A stretch of DNA of 64,000 bases. Source: Gigaspora rosea (lineage: Eukaryota > Glomeromycota > Glomeromycetes > Diversisporales > Gigasporaceae). Below, piece by piece: positions 46,207 through 58,670 of this stretch. The DNA lies in NCBI GenBank assembly GCA_003550325.1, contig QKWP01000576.1, positions 54,941 through 118,940 on the forward strand. The letters run 5' to 3'. Position 1 is the first letter of the stretch. Each line of letters starts with the position of its first letter. Below the pieces are notes generated by a model. It ran no database searches and was not told the origin of the DNA. It saw only the letters and a program-made list of their open reading frames with translations. The translations under genes and the position numbers were made by a program.

Positions 46207-46564
46207 ATAAATATAATTAATATAAAAACTGTTATTAAATTACAGGCTAGTTGCAATGTATGCTTACTATTAATTAAATAAATATATGGTTACGTGAAAT
46301 CTGTTATTAAATATTGCGCTTATTTGATAATTTATAGAAATTACATGAACATGCAATGGTATTTGATATGCATAATTCTAATTATATAATTCAGGCAAAT
46401 TTGCCCAGGCGTCAAATAGCAAAACTCATTATTTTATTAAAAGTTTTTATTTAATTTTAATTATATATATTTTACGATCAAAAATTGAAACCGCCTAGAA
46501 AAAAAGTTTTTTTTTAACAATTAATCGTTTAATGTATAGTTGGTGCTAGAATTAATTTTACAAA

Positions 46565-46735
46565 TTAATACGGTTACGGCATTGCCGTATTTTTTGCCGT
46601 AATTACTGAGTGCCGTAATGTCGTAATGCCGCAAAGCTGTAATGCCGTAAAGTCGTAATGCCATAATGCCGTAAGGCCATAAGGCTGTAATGTCGTAATT
46701 CTGTAATGCCATAATGCCATAATGCCATAATGAAA
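46565..46735. repeat. TAATGCCG minisatellite
   Basis: Some 17 units of 8-10 bp (TAATGCCG, TAATGCCA, TAAGGCCA, TAATGTCG). It is just outside the MULE right end. The frame it creates on the minus strand is only the repeat. Confidence 0.9.
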
Positions 46736-47760
46736 TACTATCTGCAATAATACTGTTTGTTAAAATTGTTTACTGCATTACGTTTTCCTTTAAATAACAT
46801 ATTATTAAATATTTTTTCGAATTTGATTTTGTCATTGATTACATGTAATGACAAGGGTTTGTAGGTCTAGGTTTTATTTGACTTAAACGTAGTGATTTAT
46901 ATTTTTGGCCAATTAGACCAGTTTATAATTCATTGTTTGAGAACGTTTTTTGCGAGCTAATTGATTGAAAATAACATCATTGTTAGATTACAATAATAGC
47001 ATTTATAGCATAGATAAGATGACACATGCTAACATACATACTTCCGTGTTTTAAATTTATTATAGCTATTGTATTCTGCATTAATTTATGATCTTAATAT
47101 TTTTACATTATTTAAGGGAAATTCATACTGATGCCAAAATTAATAATGGGTCACTTGCTAGGAAAATCCTCATTTGAAAACAAGTACAAAATGGTGATTT
47201 TTCTATCAAATGATCTGAAAATTTTAATATTTAAATGTCGATTGCAGATAACAATAGCACTATGAGAATTTTTGAACCAATAATAGTGCAGTCCTCAAAT
47301 TTGGCATTTTACAACCATCAAGGAAAACTGTGTTTTGAGCTTCTGCGTTTATAATTTAACATTAACAAACTCAGTCTTGAAAAATCATATTGGTGATAAA
47401 ATGAAATAATTATGTATAATTAATCATATGATTAGATTTTAGAAGCCATTAAAACAAAGTGCAAAGCCCAATTTTTTGTTGTTTGCTAGCGAGCCAACCA
47501 AATGGGTTTAAATTGTACTGTACAAATCCATAGTAAATCCTTAATAGTATGGGCAATTTTTGAATCCAGACCAAATGTTATTACATTATATATAAAATTG
47601 GTCTGGGTTTAAAAATAATTACCCATAAAGATTAGCCTGTATAAATGTTTTATAAATATTTAATAATTGTTAATGTGACATAAAAAGCCAACAAACAAAT
47701 AGTGGCGATATTATCAAAATATTAGTATAAACTAGCGATAGAAAGGATTATTATATCAGA
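46736..47760. other. Intergenic with one foldback
   Basis: No gene supported. At about 47549-47630 an inverted repeat pairs TATGGGCAATTTTTGAATCC with GGGTTTAAAAATAATTACCC, including CAGACCAA and TTGGTCTG. Confidence 0.5.
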
Positions 47761-48423
47761 AATTCCATTCGCAAGTTTTCAGAACTCTTTCCGCTGATCA
47801 TCTGGTCCAAATTGGGAGCATAATAAAAACAACAAATATTTACGATACAATAAGAAAAACCACTGATACAACACAAATTCCAACCAAGAAATACAAGGGA
47901 TAACTAAACAAAAGCCTACACAAAGGAATATTCAGCAAAACTAATTTCTAAACGAAATGAAGAACCTTTGGCTTTAAAGTTAACAAAGCAACAAATCACT
48001 CCTAAAAACTATCAAGAGCCGGACTGGTAAACAAAAGTCAAACTATTAAGAACCAGATACTATTAATCTACAACAAGAAAGCTTTACATAAAATAAATAG
48101 ATAAAGTTTATATTAAGTGAACTGCAAGATAGTTGTAATGTAATGGACACACAAAAACTTACTAAAAACCAAGGCATATTTGGAAAAATCCATTTGACCC
48201 TGAACTATCGATCAATCGGTATTACGTAATCACAACAAATAGACAAGAAGTAAACAAACCAATAGATAAACAAACACGTATTAACCACGTTACAGGAAGA
48301 ATAAAGCCCAATCGATTGATCGAACATATAAATAGTAGAAATACATACAAAGTGAAGATAAACATGGAACATCTACAAACAAATAGAGACATATTTTCTA
48401 AGAAGTTCAGGAAATCAAACAAG

Positions 48424-49548
48424 ACTTACTCAAGCAGGAAGGGAATGTTCTCAAGAAGGATAAATGCATCGCCACTTGGCTGGGGCTGCATAACCCAGGG
48501 CTAGTTACCATAATTAGAAAAGCTATTGAAATATATAGTAGCATAAGTTACAAGCAATCAGTAGGAAAACTTCTCATACAAGAAGAAGTGGAATTCATGA
48601 AATTTAGAGATAGGATAGAATCAAAATTAGACAAAACCCAAGAGACAGTAGAGTTTAAAAAAAATAATAATAATAATAAACATCCCAAGATCCAAAGAAT
48701 CCTAATAGACAAAGAATGCGGTACAATGGATTATGGTCTAGAAGAAATCCAAAATATTGAAGAATCAGGAAAAGAAAAAGTAATACAAGAACTGCTATTA
48801 AACAACACATTGAAAAACTCAAATGAAGCATTAGGACATGATACAATTACTCAGAAAATGGAAATAACAACAGGGTATGAAGAGGAAACCCTGGCGTCAG
48901 AAGTCACAAATTTCAAACCAAACAAAAGAAAAATAAATGAGACAGCTATCAAAATACAAGTAGTCTCTAGTATTATTCCAGTAACAAGGAAAAAAACAAA
49001 GCACGAGAAGATATCTATAGCTCAGCATGGGCTCTAATTAACTCGCATAAGTACTTTATTAAAAAAAACAGGAAAAACAGAAATATTATTTTACTCACTA
49101 GGATATCCCTTTAGATGTACAAGCATACAGAATTAAAAAGGCCCTAACCTACTACGGTAAGGCTTCAATTATCGAAATTCACCATATAAAAAGTACAAAA
49201 GCAGCATACATCGAAGTTAGAACATATAACAATACTAAATTTGAGGCTATAAAAGAAGCCTGGTCCATATACTTTAATGACGGAAAAACTCTTAGGTTCA
49301 CACTAGGGGAATTCGAATGGAGCTTATTGGAAAACAGAAATGCATACAAGTTGTCACTTAGAAACATCCCAGGAATGGTAATAGATACAGCTTTGCTAAG
49401 ACAACTGAGATCAGTAAAAGCTAAAGCGGTATACTTTCCAAAAACAGTAATGGTAATCAAAGACAACGTGCTATGGTATATTTCAAAAACAAGATGGACA
49501 AGGAAAGGGCTGCTAGAAGAAATATATACTATTATGATACAAAACTAG
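48424..49548 (+). pseudogene. LINE ORF1 (nucleic-acid-binding Gag-like), broken
   Basis: The first part (48424-49037) is Lys/Glu-rich and reads through QEGNVLKKDKCIATWLGLHN to TRKKTKHEKISIAQ. The second part (49079-49548) contains FYSLGYPLDVQAYRIKKALT, KSTKAAYIEVRTYNNTKF, LRNIPGMVIDTALLRQL and a W-containing end, resembling the RRM-like/DUF4283-type fold of LINE ORF1 proteins. A stop after HGL and a frame change separate the two. ORF1 proteins bind element RNA; the function here is by family. Confidence 0.5.
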
Positions 49549-49950
49549 AATGGGTAGCAGATAGGAAACATGAGAACCATTATCAATAAACAATACTAGT
49601 TATAGTTTAACAAATCGTGAAACCCAAACTCAGCATAATAGTATCAGACCAGAAAACTTAAGAACACCTACAGTATCAAGAGATGACCAGAATATGGAAC
49701 CCGAATCACATAAGTACAGTCAGTATACAAAAAAACAAAAAGGGAAAAAAGCAGTACACCTGAGCAACAAACTAAAAGAATCAGTATCGATACTTCCTAA
49801 AAATAGTTTGCTAGTAAGCATTCTTGAAAAACTCGAAAGACTCGAAAATAAGAGAAGGGGAACTCTTCCAAACAGATCCTAACAGGCGCACCAGTTGATT
49901 AGAAGAAGTGTGAAGGTCAAAAAGGCCTTCGAATAGCAACAGAAGCTCAG

Positions 49951-51273
49951 TTGCCGCTAAAACAGAACTTTCTAAAGATAGGATTCCATAACATTAATGG
50001 TATTAGAAACAATATTACAAAAATGCAAGACTTAATTGATCATGGGTTTCAGTGGAATATAGATTGTATAGGAATATCAGAAACATATATAAATAACAAG
50101 GAATTTCAACCGGATAGATTGGATATGAAGGACTAGTAATTATTTTCACTGTGTGCACTGTGCGCAGTGCACAGAAACAAAAATTTGTGCATATCTTTTT
50201 TCAGTAGATGTGCGGATGCCGCACAAAAATAATTGTCATTTTATAAGTAGTGCGCACAGTTGCAAGCATTTTCTCAGTATTTGCTGCACAGAAAAGTTTA
50301 TGAATTGTACAGTATCTGCACAGTAAATTTTAATTGAAAAATTAACACTGTGAAGGACTATAGGTTTTTTGGCACTAGAGGAAAAATAGATAAGAAAAAA
50401 GGGTCAGGAGTAGCTATGCTAATTAAAAAGGAATGGCAAAAATATCTTACAGAAGTTTCAATACCAGATAACTACTCCCTCAAGGCGACTTTTAAGTTTA
50501 AGCGACTAATAATAATAATTTGGATCATATACATTCCTCCAAACAATACAGAAGCCCAAAAGAAAATACAGCAGAGAGTTGTTCTTGATATTACAAAGAA
50601 GAAGGGCAATACAAAGTTAATAATAGAAGAGGACTTTAATGCGAGAGAAGACAAAGCCAAGAGAGTAGAAGACCTAGAAACGGATATTGATATGATATCA
50701 AAATTTGTATACTTTCCCCTTACCAAATGGCTAAAACGAACAGGTTTTACAGATATCTTTAGACTATTGAACCCATACAGCAAAAAGTACACTTGGACAA
50801 ATGGAAAATATAGCTCAAGAATAGACTACATATGGGTGGACCAAGACATCAAGAGCCTAGTATATGAAAGCGATATAGATAATATGGAACTCTGCACAGG
50901 GAGCGACCACCAGCTTATCTGGGCAAAGATCTTTATAAAACCAATAATAGTTACTAGATCCATAGGGGAGCAAAGAAAAGCAGATATCGAAGAAAGAAAC
51001 ATATTCCTCCATAATAAAGTGAGCAAGGAAGACTGGGAAAATTACAGAAGCTTGCTTGATAAATATGTCTTAGAAGATCTCAATAAAGAAAAGAAAGTAA
51101 AGAAGAATAAGAATGAGAACCAGCATAAAAATAAAGATGCGAAAACGCAAATAAATAAAGCGTGGGAGAAACTAGTTCTCTGGATAAATAGGGCTGCAAA
51201 GAAATCCATTCCACACAAAAAAGTCAAAAACATGGTAGAGGAAAAACAAAAGATGGTGACTTGGAACCCTTAA
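49951..51273 (+). pseudogene. LINE ORF2 endonuclease part
   Basis: Apurinic-endonuclease-like domain that nicks target DNA for reverse transcription. The motifs in order are GFHNINGIR (Asn), CIGISETY (catalytic Glu), KGSGVAMLIKKEW, IIYIPPNN, EEDFNARED (usually GDFNA; the Gly is replaced), SSRIDYIWV and TGSDHQLIWA (SDH). The 215-bp insertion at 50136 splits it after RLDMKD. Without the insert the flanks read on in frame as YRFFGTRG. The frame ends at 51273 in foreign sequence, so reverse transcriptase is absent. Confidence 0.8.
50136..50350. mobile_element. hAT-like MITE in the LINE endonuclease
   Basis: A 215-bp insert flanked by the 10-bp direct repeat TGAAGGACTA (50126-50135, 50351-50360), which includes any true 8-bp target site. 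The ends AGTAATTATTTTCA and (inverted) AGTGTTAATTTTTCA are similar. Subterminal CACTGTGCGCAGTGCACAG-type words are repeated on both sides. Confidence 0.75.
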
Positions 51274-51279
51274 GTTTTT

Positions 51280-51900
51280 TCTCGGGTGCCACTTGATAAT
51301 GACCTTAATTTCTAGAATTACCCGATAGGTGTGATTAAAAAAACAACCGTTTCTGATTCTGTGTTATGCAAACTGAAGAATTAATTTCGCATGACTTTAG
51401 ATGTGAACATGAATTAATTTAGGCCACGCATGCAAAGTTAATTTTCTTAAAAAAAAAAAAAACCTACCCGCCGACCCGGAATTTTGAAGCACCAGATTAT
51501 GCAAACCAAAATTAACTTTGCATGGCCTAATATTAGATGTTAATATTACATTAAATTTAAAAAAAAACTGACCGAAGTTCGAAGTTTTCAGATCCTATAT
51601 AATGCAAACAAAAAATTAACTTGGGAGACCTAATATTAGTTTACAGTAAAATAAATAAATAAAAAAAAAGACTGACCAACTGCCAAAGTCTTAGATCCCA
51701 TGTAACGCAAGGCCTAATATTAAATGTGAATGTTATAGTAAATTAAAAAAAAAACAAAAAACAAACTGACTACCGAAGTTTTCAGGTAATGTAAAACGAA
51801 AAATTAACTTCTAGGCATAATATTAGTTTACAATAAGTTAAATTAAAAAAAATAAATAAATAAATAAATAAATCTGACCGAAAATCAACTTTGAGTTGCA
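51280..51900. repeat. PIF/Harbinger-related repeat cluster
   Basis: Contains CACTTGATAATGACCTTAAT and AATTACCCGATAG, related to the interior of the 24669 MITE. A compact element lies at 51422-51527 (GGCCACGCATGCAAAGTTAA with inverse end TTAACTTTGCATGGCC). Several degenerate units follow (AAAATTAACTTNGNGRCCTAATATTA with CTGACCGAAGTT). Confidence 0.65.
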
Positions 51901-52440
51901 AAAGCGAACTCCATACTTGTCCTAATAATTTGTTATTTAACACGACATAATAAATATCGTAATAATTACAGTTTTAGAATCGTCATAAGTGACCAAAAAT
52001 TTTCCCACATTTTGATCACCTTTTTGGGTGTGGTCAATAAAAACAACCCGAAATCAAATAATAAATCTATGTAGATGGATATAATTGGTAAGTTTAACTC
52101 TGTCGTTATTATTTAACTGTATGTAAAAATAAGTTTTCCCACACAATGGTCACGTTTTCTGAAGGTGACCAAATAATAATATTTAAATGTAAGCTTAGCC
52201 ATCGTCACTATTAACACAATGAATCGTATGAAAAAATAAGGTTTCCTACACATTACGGTTGAATTTGTTTTAGGTGTACAGGTTACAACAAAATGATATA
52301 AGTATATGTGTCATGAGTTATCCAATCAAATTATGAATAAAAGACCAATTAGCGTGCAGGATTGAAATCTGATTTCTTTATTGTAGTTTCTAACTACGTC
52401 AACTAGTATTTATTAAACATATATTAATATCATTTTATCA
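51900..52440. other. Intergenic, nothing recognised
   Basis: A short motif (GTTTTCCCACA...GGTCAC) occurs two or three times around 51985-52250, but no gene or defined element could be supported. Confidence 0.4.
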
Positions 52441-52446
52441 ATGACG

Positions 52447-52686
52447 CTAGATCAGAAAAGTATCTAATATAGCTTGTGCATTTTCTGTAAAACTTTCTAA
52501 CTCTACACCGCTAATAGAACTTCTTAATTCTTTTCGAATATGTTGAAGTTTTTCTTGAGATATATTTTCAATTCCACTATTTGGACCTGAAATTTGAATT
52601 CGAGCTTGCTGAAGTTCTGCATCCATATTTGGATGTCTAATATTACAACGATTGAACATACCTTCCAGTTGTTGTTGATGGATCAC
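52447..52686 (-). CDS. Hypothetical helical exon
   Basis: A 79-codon frame, Gln- and Glu-rich and predicted helical (HQQQLEGMFNRCNIRHPNMD ... KLQHIRKELRSSISGVELES). Its base use is protein-like compared with the flanks. It may be the last exon of the locus that follows on the minus strand or an independent remnant. No family is recognised. Confidence 0.3.
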   Translation of the reverse strand: MIHQQQLEGMFNRCNIRHPNMDAELQQARIQISGPNSGIENISQEKLQHIRKELRSSISGVELESFTENAQAILDTFLI

Positions 52687-52689
52687 GAT

Positions 52690-53575
52690 ACTATAAATTC
52701 GATAAAAAATATTAATATATTTAAATATGCGGTTAATACTTATAGAAGCACTCTGAAAGAATAAAAATCCATTTGTGAAATTAAAAAAAAATTAATATAG
52801 CAGAAGTTATTAAAATTTGCGCAAAGACGTTTTTTATTAATAATTTATTATAAATCAAGAATTTTAAATTAATTTCAAAAAAAAAATCTTCACTAAATGA
52901 ATTTTACTATATGTCTTGCTCCATGTTTGTGATTAAACTGATTGTTGACACCCCAGTCGCTTACGCACATTTCTGTAATAGTATATTGAAATAAACATAA
53001 CAAAATAGAGCTTACTGAGTTTCAAAAGTAAAAATGAATTTTTTGAACTTATATTTATTAATGAGTAAAGATTTTTATTTAGCAAACCATTATGTTTTAT
53101 ATATAAAACAGTAATACAATTATTTACTAAAAAATAATTGATTTATTTTCAACATTATGATCTCATTAAGCAGCCATCTGAGTAATATTATATATTTTAT
53201 TAAAACAACAGGATTTCTTTAAATAAGCCTTTTTCACGAATTTTTTTTAAATAAAAAAAATATACAATAGAATCATTTTATTAATAATAACAATAAATTA
53301 TAATCCTACATGTAATAATTGATGTACGTAGTTAATAATTAAACATAATAAATAAACTAGAACAAAATCTCGCTTATAAAAAAAAAACAATAAATTATAA
53401 TAAATACAATGATAATATAAATCATGCTTATTTAAACATTTATGATTAATAGATAAATAAATCAGCTTATTTGATAAATAAATTTTATAATAGCACTACA
53501 TTCAAAAAAAAATTTTTGAAGGTCATTCCTAAAGGAAGCACTATTTTGAAATTTAAAGTTTAAATAGGTATAATG
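52690..53575. other. AT-rich intergenic, no gene seen
   Basis: No structured or coding feature supported. Confidence 0.4.
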
Positions 53576-53579
53576 TATA

Positions 53580-56500
53580 TCAAACTATCAAATGACAATA
53601 AGTTACCAAATGAATATTAATTGATCTCAATTCAGAAAAGTCATTTTTGGTATTAAGACTAATTTTCCACTGACAAAATGGAGTTGGAACGAAATAAATC
53701 TTGTCATTATTTTTATATTTGTTATCGTAATCTATATATTTTTCAGTTTTATTGAATTCAGATGAATTTAAGGAAGAACTTTCTCTGTATCTAAATTCAT
53801 TGGCTGGAATTGGTTTGGCTCTGAAATTATGAATTTGATTTTTTTTTTTATCTCTGTTGGCCAAGGTACATGTATTACTAATACAGAGACTGATTATTTC
53901 ATTTTCTGATCCAACCCCTTCTAAGTACCGTACACTCTAAATGCATGAAGGTTTATATGTGCATATTTTGACAATTTCTCACAATTTAATGGGATTTCTA
54001 TTATAACAGATCGATTATTTCTAAATTCTTCAATTTTTTTTTTCATCAAACTTAATTAAAGACCAATTGAGATTAGGACCATATCCAAATTGTACATATG
54101 CTTTTCTAGTTCGTCTCTAATTTTATTCATATCTTTTTCAAGATCTTGAAATGTTTTAATAATTGAAGGTTTTATTTCTGGTTTTGAAAGTGTCCAATAT
54201 TCATAAGCACAAAGATAACCTTCCATGTATATCATCATCCAAAATTTACTATTAATAAGATGTTCAATTAATTGAAATTTATAATGATTTGATTCATATT
54301 TTTTAATTATTTGGTCGATTCGATCTCTTTTCTTTTTTGACATTTCTGCATGCTTACTAGTTCGCATAAGTTCTTCACAACTTTCAATTTCTTCGACCTT
54401 GGCTTTTATATATGCATTAATGAATATAAAAAAATTCTCTAATGAAAGTAAATAATCTTCAGCACCTTCAAAACTTGGTTCGTTCGGCTTATAGTATTGA
54501 AACATTTTGATTAGTATTACTTTGTTATTTAATTAATTTATAGAGGATATAAAACAACCATATTTATATTTTTAAATTCTTCAGACGTTTTAAGATTTTC
54601 TCTAATCGGCTACTGGTAATGATATTGAAAATATTTTAATCAAAAATCAATGTTGTTATTTAATTAATTTATAAAGGGCATATAATAAACATATTTACAA
54701 GTTTAAAAAGTTTCATTATTTGACGTCTAGTAAATTCCCATTTTTTATCATTTTCAAGTCTAACAGTAAAGATAATAAATTATATTAATTATGATTGCAG
54801 ATTTAATTTAGTGCGTATAAATAATTTAACTTACTCTTTTGTAAGAGCATCGATATCATTTCTCTTTGATCATCTATTATACTACTAGATATTTTCTTAA
54901 CATCATTTAGATCACTTTTCAATTGATTATTAAAATTTACTATTTTGCTGAGTTCATCATCTATATCTGATTCATTAATTTGATTAAGTATTTTTTGCCC
55001 AGCAGCAGCTTCATTAGGAGTCATCATCGTTTTAATTTCTTTTAAATTAAACCTTTTTAAATCAAAACCTTCTAAAGCTTTCTGAAATGAATTGTTCACA
55101 TTTTCTATAATTGCAATAAAAGTGTGTGTACGTTACCAGGTTAAAAACAATTTGGCCAACGATTAAAGCTAATTCTATAACCGCAACTACCAATCTCATT
55201 TGTGCATAATTTCTTTGCTTTTTAAGCCAATTTTTAACTCCTTCTTCAAATTTATGGAATGAATTTCTGTGGTTTTTCTTTTGACCTTTTTTTTTTTAAA
55301 AAAAAATTTTAATACATGATGGTTTTTATTATTATTATTGGAAATCAATTGTTTTTATAAAAATTAATACATACTTGAAGCTCAATTTCAATTTTTTATT
55401 AAATCAAATGCTTTTTTATAATGATCTTTTCTTTATTATTTAAATCCTCACGTATTTTTTCCTTATTATGACAATCCATTAACATTACGTTGTCACACTT
55501 GGAATTCACCTCTCTAAAGAATTCAAGAGACAGATAGTTTATAGTATGAAGACTACAACTATAGTGATATGGCAGGATAATAATAATGTCAGTGTATGAC
55601 TTAACAGAGAGGATTAAATAAGGCTTTTATGAAAGAGGCAGCAACACACTTATATATGAAGATATAAGAGGTTAGTTACTTTACTACAAACAATAAATAA
55701 CAATAAGAGACATAGTTTCTCTTAACCAAAATATAAGATTCTACTTAAGAAAATAAAGTGTATTTTATAGCATGTATGAGGACATGTACAAAGACTTTAT
55801 TATTCAGTGGGAATTAAGGATTACAAGCGAGAATTCAATTCTAACTAAATGAATAAAGGGGTAAACCAAATCCACTTTGCTACAGAGGCAAAAAGAGTGG
55901 GTTTATATATTTGAATTGTGGGTCACAATCTACACTACTAATGACTATTTTATTTTATTTTACAGACTATCTTCTCTAATCGATTATGAATTAAAAAGAA
56001 CAAAAAGAATTATTATGAAAATATTATGAGTAAAAAGAGAAAAGTAAAATGAGCGGGTATGAATTTAGGATTCCGAATGTCTATCCCGTGATCATCCAGA
56101 TTATGCGCATGATCGTGTATGATTGATCGGTGATTTCATATAATCAGCATGAAATGAAGTCGATGACGATCAAATTCATATGTTATCGTGAGGGTATTTT
56201 CAAGTGTAACAACGTTTAGTGATTCTAATTTTTGTTTATCATTTAGGATCTGAGTTAATTTTCTTCATAATCTTTTGCAAATTTTATATATCATCAATTC
56301 GTTCTTTATAAATTCGTTTGTCAAGCGGTGGAACAAATAAAGTTTTATCATTTTTTCTTTTATCTATAGCATTAAATTTCGTTACTATTCTTGAATATAA
56401 TCATATAATTCTTTTAGTTCTTCACGTTCAGTATGTCTTGTTATTTTTCTAATCCAAGAGAGAATTGATCATGTAATTTTAGGATTACATATCATAAAAT

Positions 56501-57255
56501 AAAGCAATTGCAATATTTAAAGAATATTAAGAATATTGTAAAATTTTAAAGAATGAATTATTTTTAAGAATAATATTATCAATGTACTTATATTCTTAAA
56601 TTCCGGACTTTTTCTATTGCATATAGTAAGTAAGTATTTTGCCAAATTTTTCTGAATCTTTGATTTCGAATTTATTTGAAATATTATTTGCAATAATTTC
56701 AAGTTCAGATGACATTTTTGCAATATATATTATTATTCGAAAGAATTTTTTGTAATTAATAATTATTTGGCATTTCAGTTCAATTTCAATTCGTCTCGCT
56801 ACTATCAAAATAGCGCAACTATCATTCAAAAGTGGAATTTCAAAAGTTTTTAAAAGTTGGACTACATCAGCATAAATTTGGAAGATTTGAGTTTCAGGTT
56901 TTATATTAAAATTGAAAAAATATTCGTAAAGATCAACAAATAAATTAGAGCCAGAAACCTTTATGGGAAAAAATAAGAATGGAAACTTTCAGATTAAAAA
57001 TTGGTAATGTAAAAGCAATATGTAAATGATAGATGAAATAATTATCTACAGTATTTGTCATTTCGTAAATTTCTCTTGCATATTACCAACATAATAAAAA
57101 TACGAATAAATTTTGTGTTGATTATAAACTTTTAATAAATTGAATACCTCTATATCCCCTATATCCAGCAACCGTAATTCTGGTTTTAACTTTGGTACCT
57201 TAAAAAAACTTAAAACATTATTATATGTTTCCTTCCAGTTATTCGATTGAGACAT
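53580..57255 (-). pseudogene. Broken helical gene, possibly toxin-related fossil
   Basis: Fossil locus on the minus strand. The parts are an N-terminal helical region (57255-56620), two further alpha-helical/coiled-coil regions (55270-54810 and 54505-54056) with one strongly hydrophobic helix near 55165-55215, and a shorter beta-type region (54030-53580). The last part weakly recalls the C-terminal region of Tc-type (TcA-like) proteins; this is a low-confidence inference and other helical families are possible. It is interrupted in several places and contains a probable solo LTR. Confidence 0.3.
55491..56211. mobile_element. Probable solo LTR
   Basis: A 721-bp fossil beginning TGTCACACTTG and ending CAAGTGTAACA (TG...CA with a short terminal inverted repeat), flanked by ACGT on both sides (55487-55490, 56212-56215). 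It is an LTR-retrotransposon relic without internal parts, inserted in the helical gene. The family is not assigned. Confidence 0.55.
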
Positions 57256-57445
57256 GGTTTTTTAAATTATGAAAATGAGTTTTTTACATGTAAGTGTTGA
57301 AGCCTACAAGCTGGCATCTGCTTAAAAATTGCACCATACTAAAAATTAATCCTTGAAATTTAAACTCTTAAATGCATTAGAATTTTAGTCTAGTATAACT
57401 TTGAAGTCGCAACTTCAGTCAGATTTACTGTATACAACCCACGTC
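57256..57445. other. Intergenic, nothing recognised
   Basis: Short unremarkable stretch upstream of the helical locus, where its promoter would lie. No motif stands out. Confidence 0.3.
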
Positions 57446-57448
57446 ATA

Positions 57449-57592
57449 CGTACTAGAAGTGCAGGAAATCGTACCAATGATTGCAATAACTAGTTGCGAC
57501 ATAAGCTTTAGCTAGTTACGGCTTAAGCCATAATATCATTGGGGCATCATTGGTGCGATTTGCCTGCACCGTATGTACTACATACGGTGCAG
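57449..57592. repeat. Foldback ending in a perfect hairpin
   Basis: The outer arms pair AGTGCAGGAAATCGTACCAA with its near-inverse at 57551-57570 (TTGGTGCGATTTGCCTGC). Immediately after, 57564-57592 is a perfect hairpin with 14-bp arms (CTGCACCGTATGTA) and a one-base loop. Confidence 0.7.
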
Positions 57593-57709
57593 AAATTTAA
57601 AAACACTATCATTAGTCTTTACGTACTGTACATGCAGTACATATAATACAATTTTTTTTTTTTAATTAGCCTTAGCGCTAGCCTTTAACTAATTAGCCTC
57701 AAGTCCAAC

Positions 57710-57860
57710 TATATAATATTATTTGGGACTTATGTCTGCCAACTATCCTTGATAAGATTATTTGGGATTTATATCTACCAAATTATCCTTGATAAGAATA
57801 TTTGGAACTTACGTTCACCAAATATCCTTAATAAGATTATTTGAAATTTATGCCCAATTA
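57710..57860. repeat. Tandem repeat, ~45-bp unit, ~3.5 copies
   Basis: Units of GATAAGATTATTTGGGAYTT followed by ATRTCTACCAAATTATCCTT. Confidence 0.75.
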
Positions 57861-58665
57861 GCTGGTCCAATTAAAAATCTCCAATAAACAATACTGCAAA
57901 AGGCAATTAAACTAGTATTAATTTTTCAATAAATTTATTGTACGATACTGCACAAGTTATATAAAACTATGCGCAATTGTTTTGTAGTAAATGTTTTAAC
58001 TATACAATAAATATGATTTTTTTTCTGTATGGTATGCTGAACATTTATCAAAAAAGTGTGTATGCAAATTTTTGAATCAGTGTACTGAGCACAGTCCGTA
58101 CATTAAAAAATAATCACTGGCTTAGCAGCTAAACCATAAAATTATAGTTAATAACATGTTTAGTCTCTGTGATAATTTGAACTCACTCCCATGCATAGAC
58201 CATCTTTGTTCAAAAGACCAGGTCCAGTAACAGGCCGTGAGCCAGACCAAGGTTCGTAAACTGTCTATTGAAATATTGAAACAGTTTTTATACAGTCAGA
58301 TTCAAACCAGTCTTCTTCAACCAATAGAAATGCAAATTTAGACATGCTTCTAACTCTACAAGGAAAAAACTAAAGTTATATTGTAAAAGATTTGATTCAA
58401 CCTAAGTAGTGATTTATAAACAAAATTTCTTTTATTTTTAAATATACTTTTGATTTTAACAAAAATCGCGAAAAATTATTATCAACATTTATCAAACTTG
58501 TTACAAAAGTAGTTGAGAGATCTTTGAAATGTTAAATGCTATCGCATATACTCAAGTATATATCTATGTTTATTTATTGAATTATCTTTACATGTCGCCA
58601 CCGAAGCTGAAAGCTGGAAATCAAAGATCTCAACTTGAAAATATAGGCTCTACTAAATTCCAAAA
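57861..58665. other. Intergenic, no gene seen
   Basis: The only open frame near its end (from 58529) has no coding character and runs into a foldback. Confidence 0.4.
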
Positions 58666-58670
58666 GGCGG

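Larger units (their letters stand above)
40917..46427 (+). mobile_element. Mutator-like element (MULE), full length, decayed gene
   Basis: A 5,511-bp DNA transposon. The exact 9-bp direct repeat ATTATTTTA flanks it at 40908-40916 and 46428-46436, the target-duplication size typical of Mutator. The terminal inverted repeats align over about 40 bp: GGCAAAATCTATATGACGCC on the left and GAGTTTTGCTATTTGACGCC as the inverse of the right end. Both continue into a near-palindromic GGGCAAWTTTGCCTGA. The left half holds three strong hairpins (41120-41540) and a short tandem repeat; the right half the transposase (43184-46206). With intact ends and target duplication it looks moderately young, but the gene carries stops. 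Confidence 0.93.
47765..51268 (+). mobile_element. LINE (non-LTR retrotransposon), 3'-truncated
   Basis: A-rich plus-strand sequence (A far exceeds T, unlike the flanks) carrying ORF1 and an APE-type endonuclease but no reverse transcriptase. Homology stops at about 51268, where a PIF/Harbinger-related repeat begins. The 5' start is estimated from the switch in base skew. A MITE is inserted at 50136-50350. Confidence 0.8.

Noticed and set aside
46521-46712. Minus-strand frame with repeated MALRLYGITALRHYD-like units
   Set aside because: It is only the TAATGCCG minisatellite translated.
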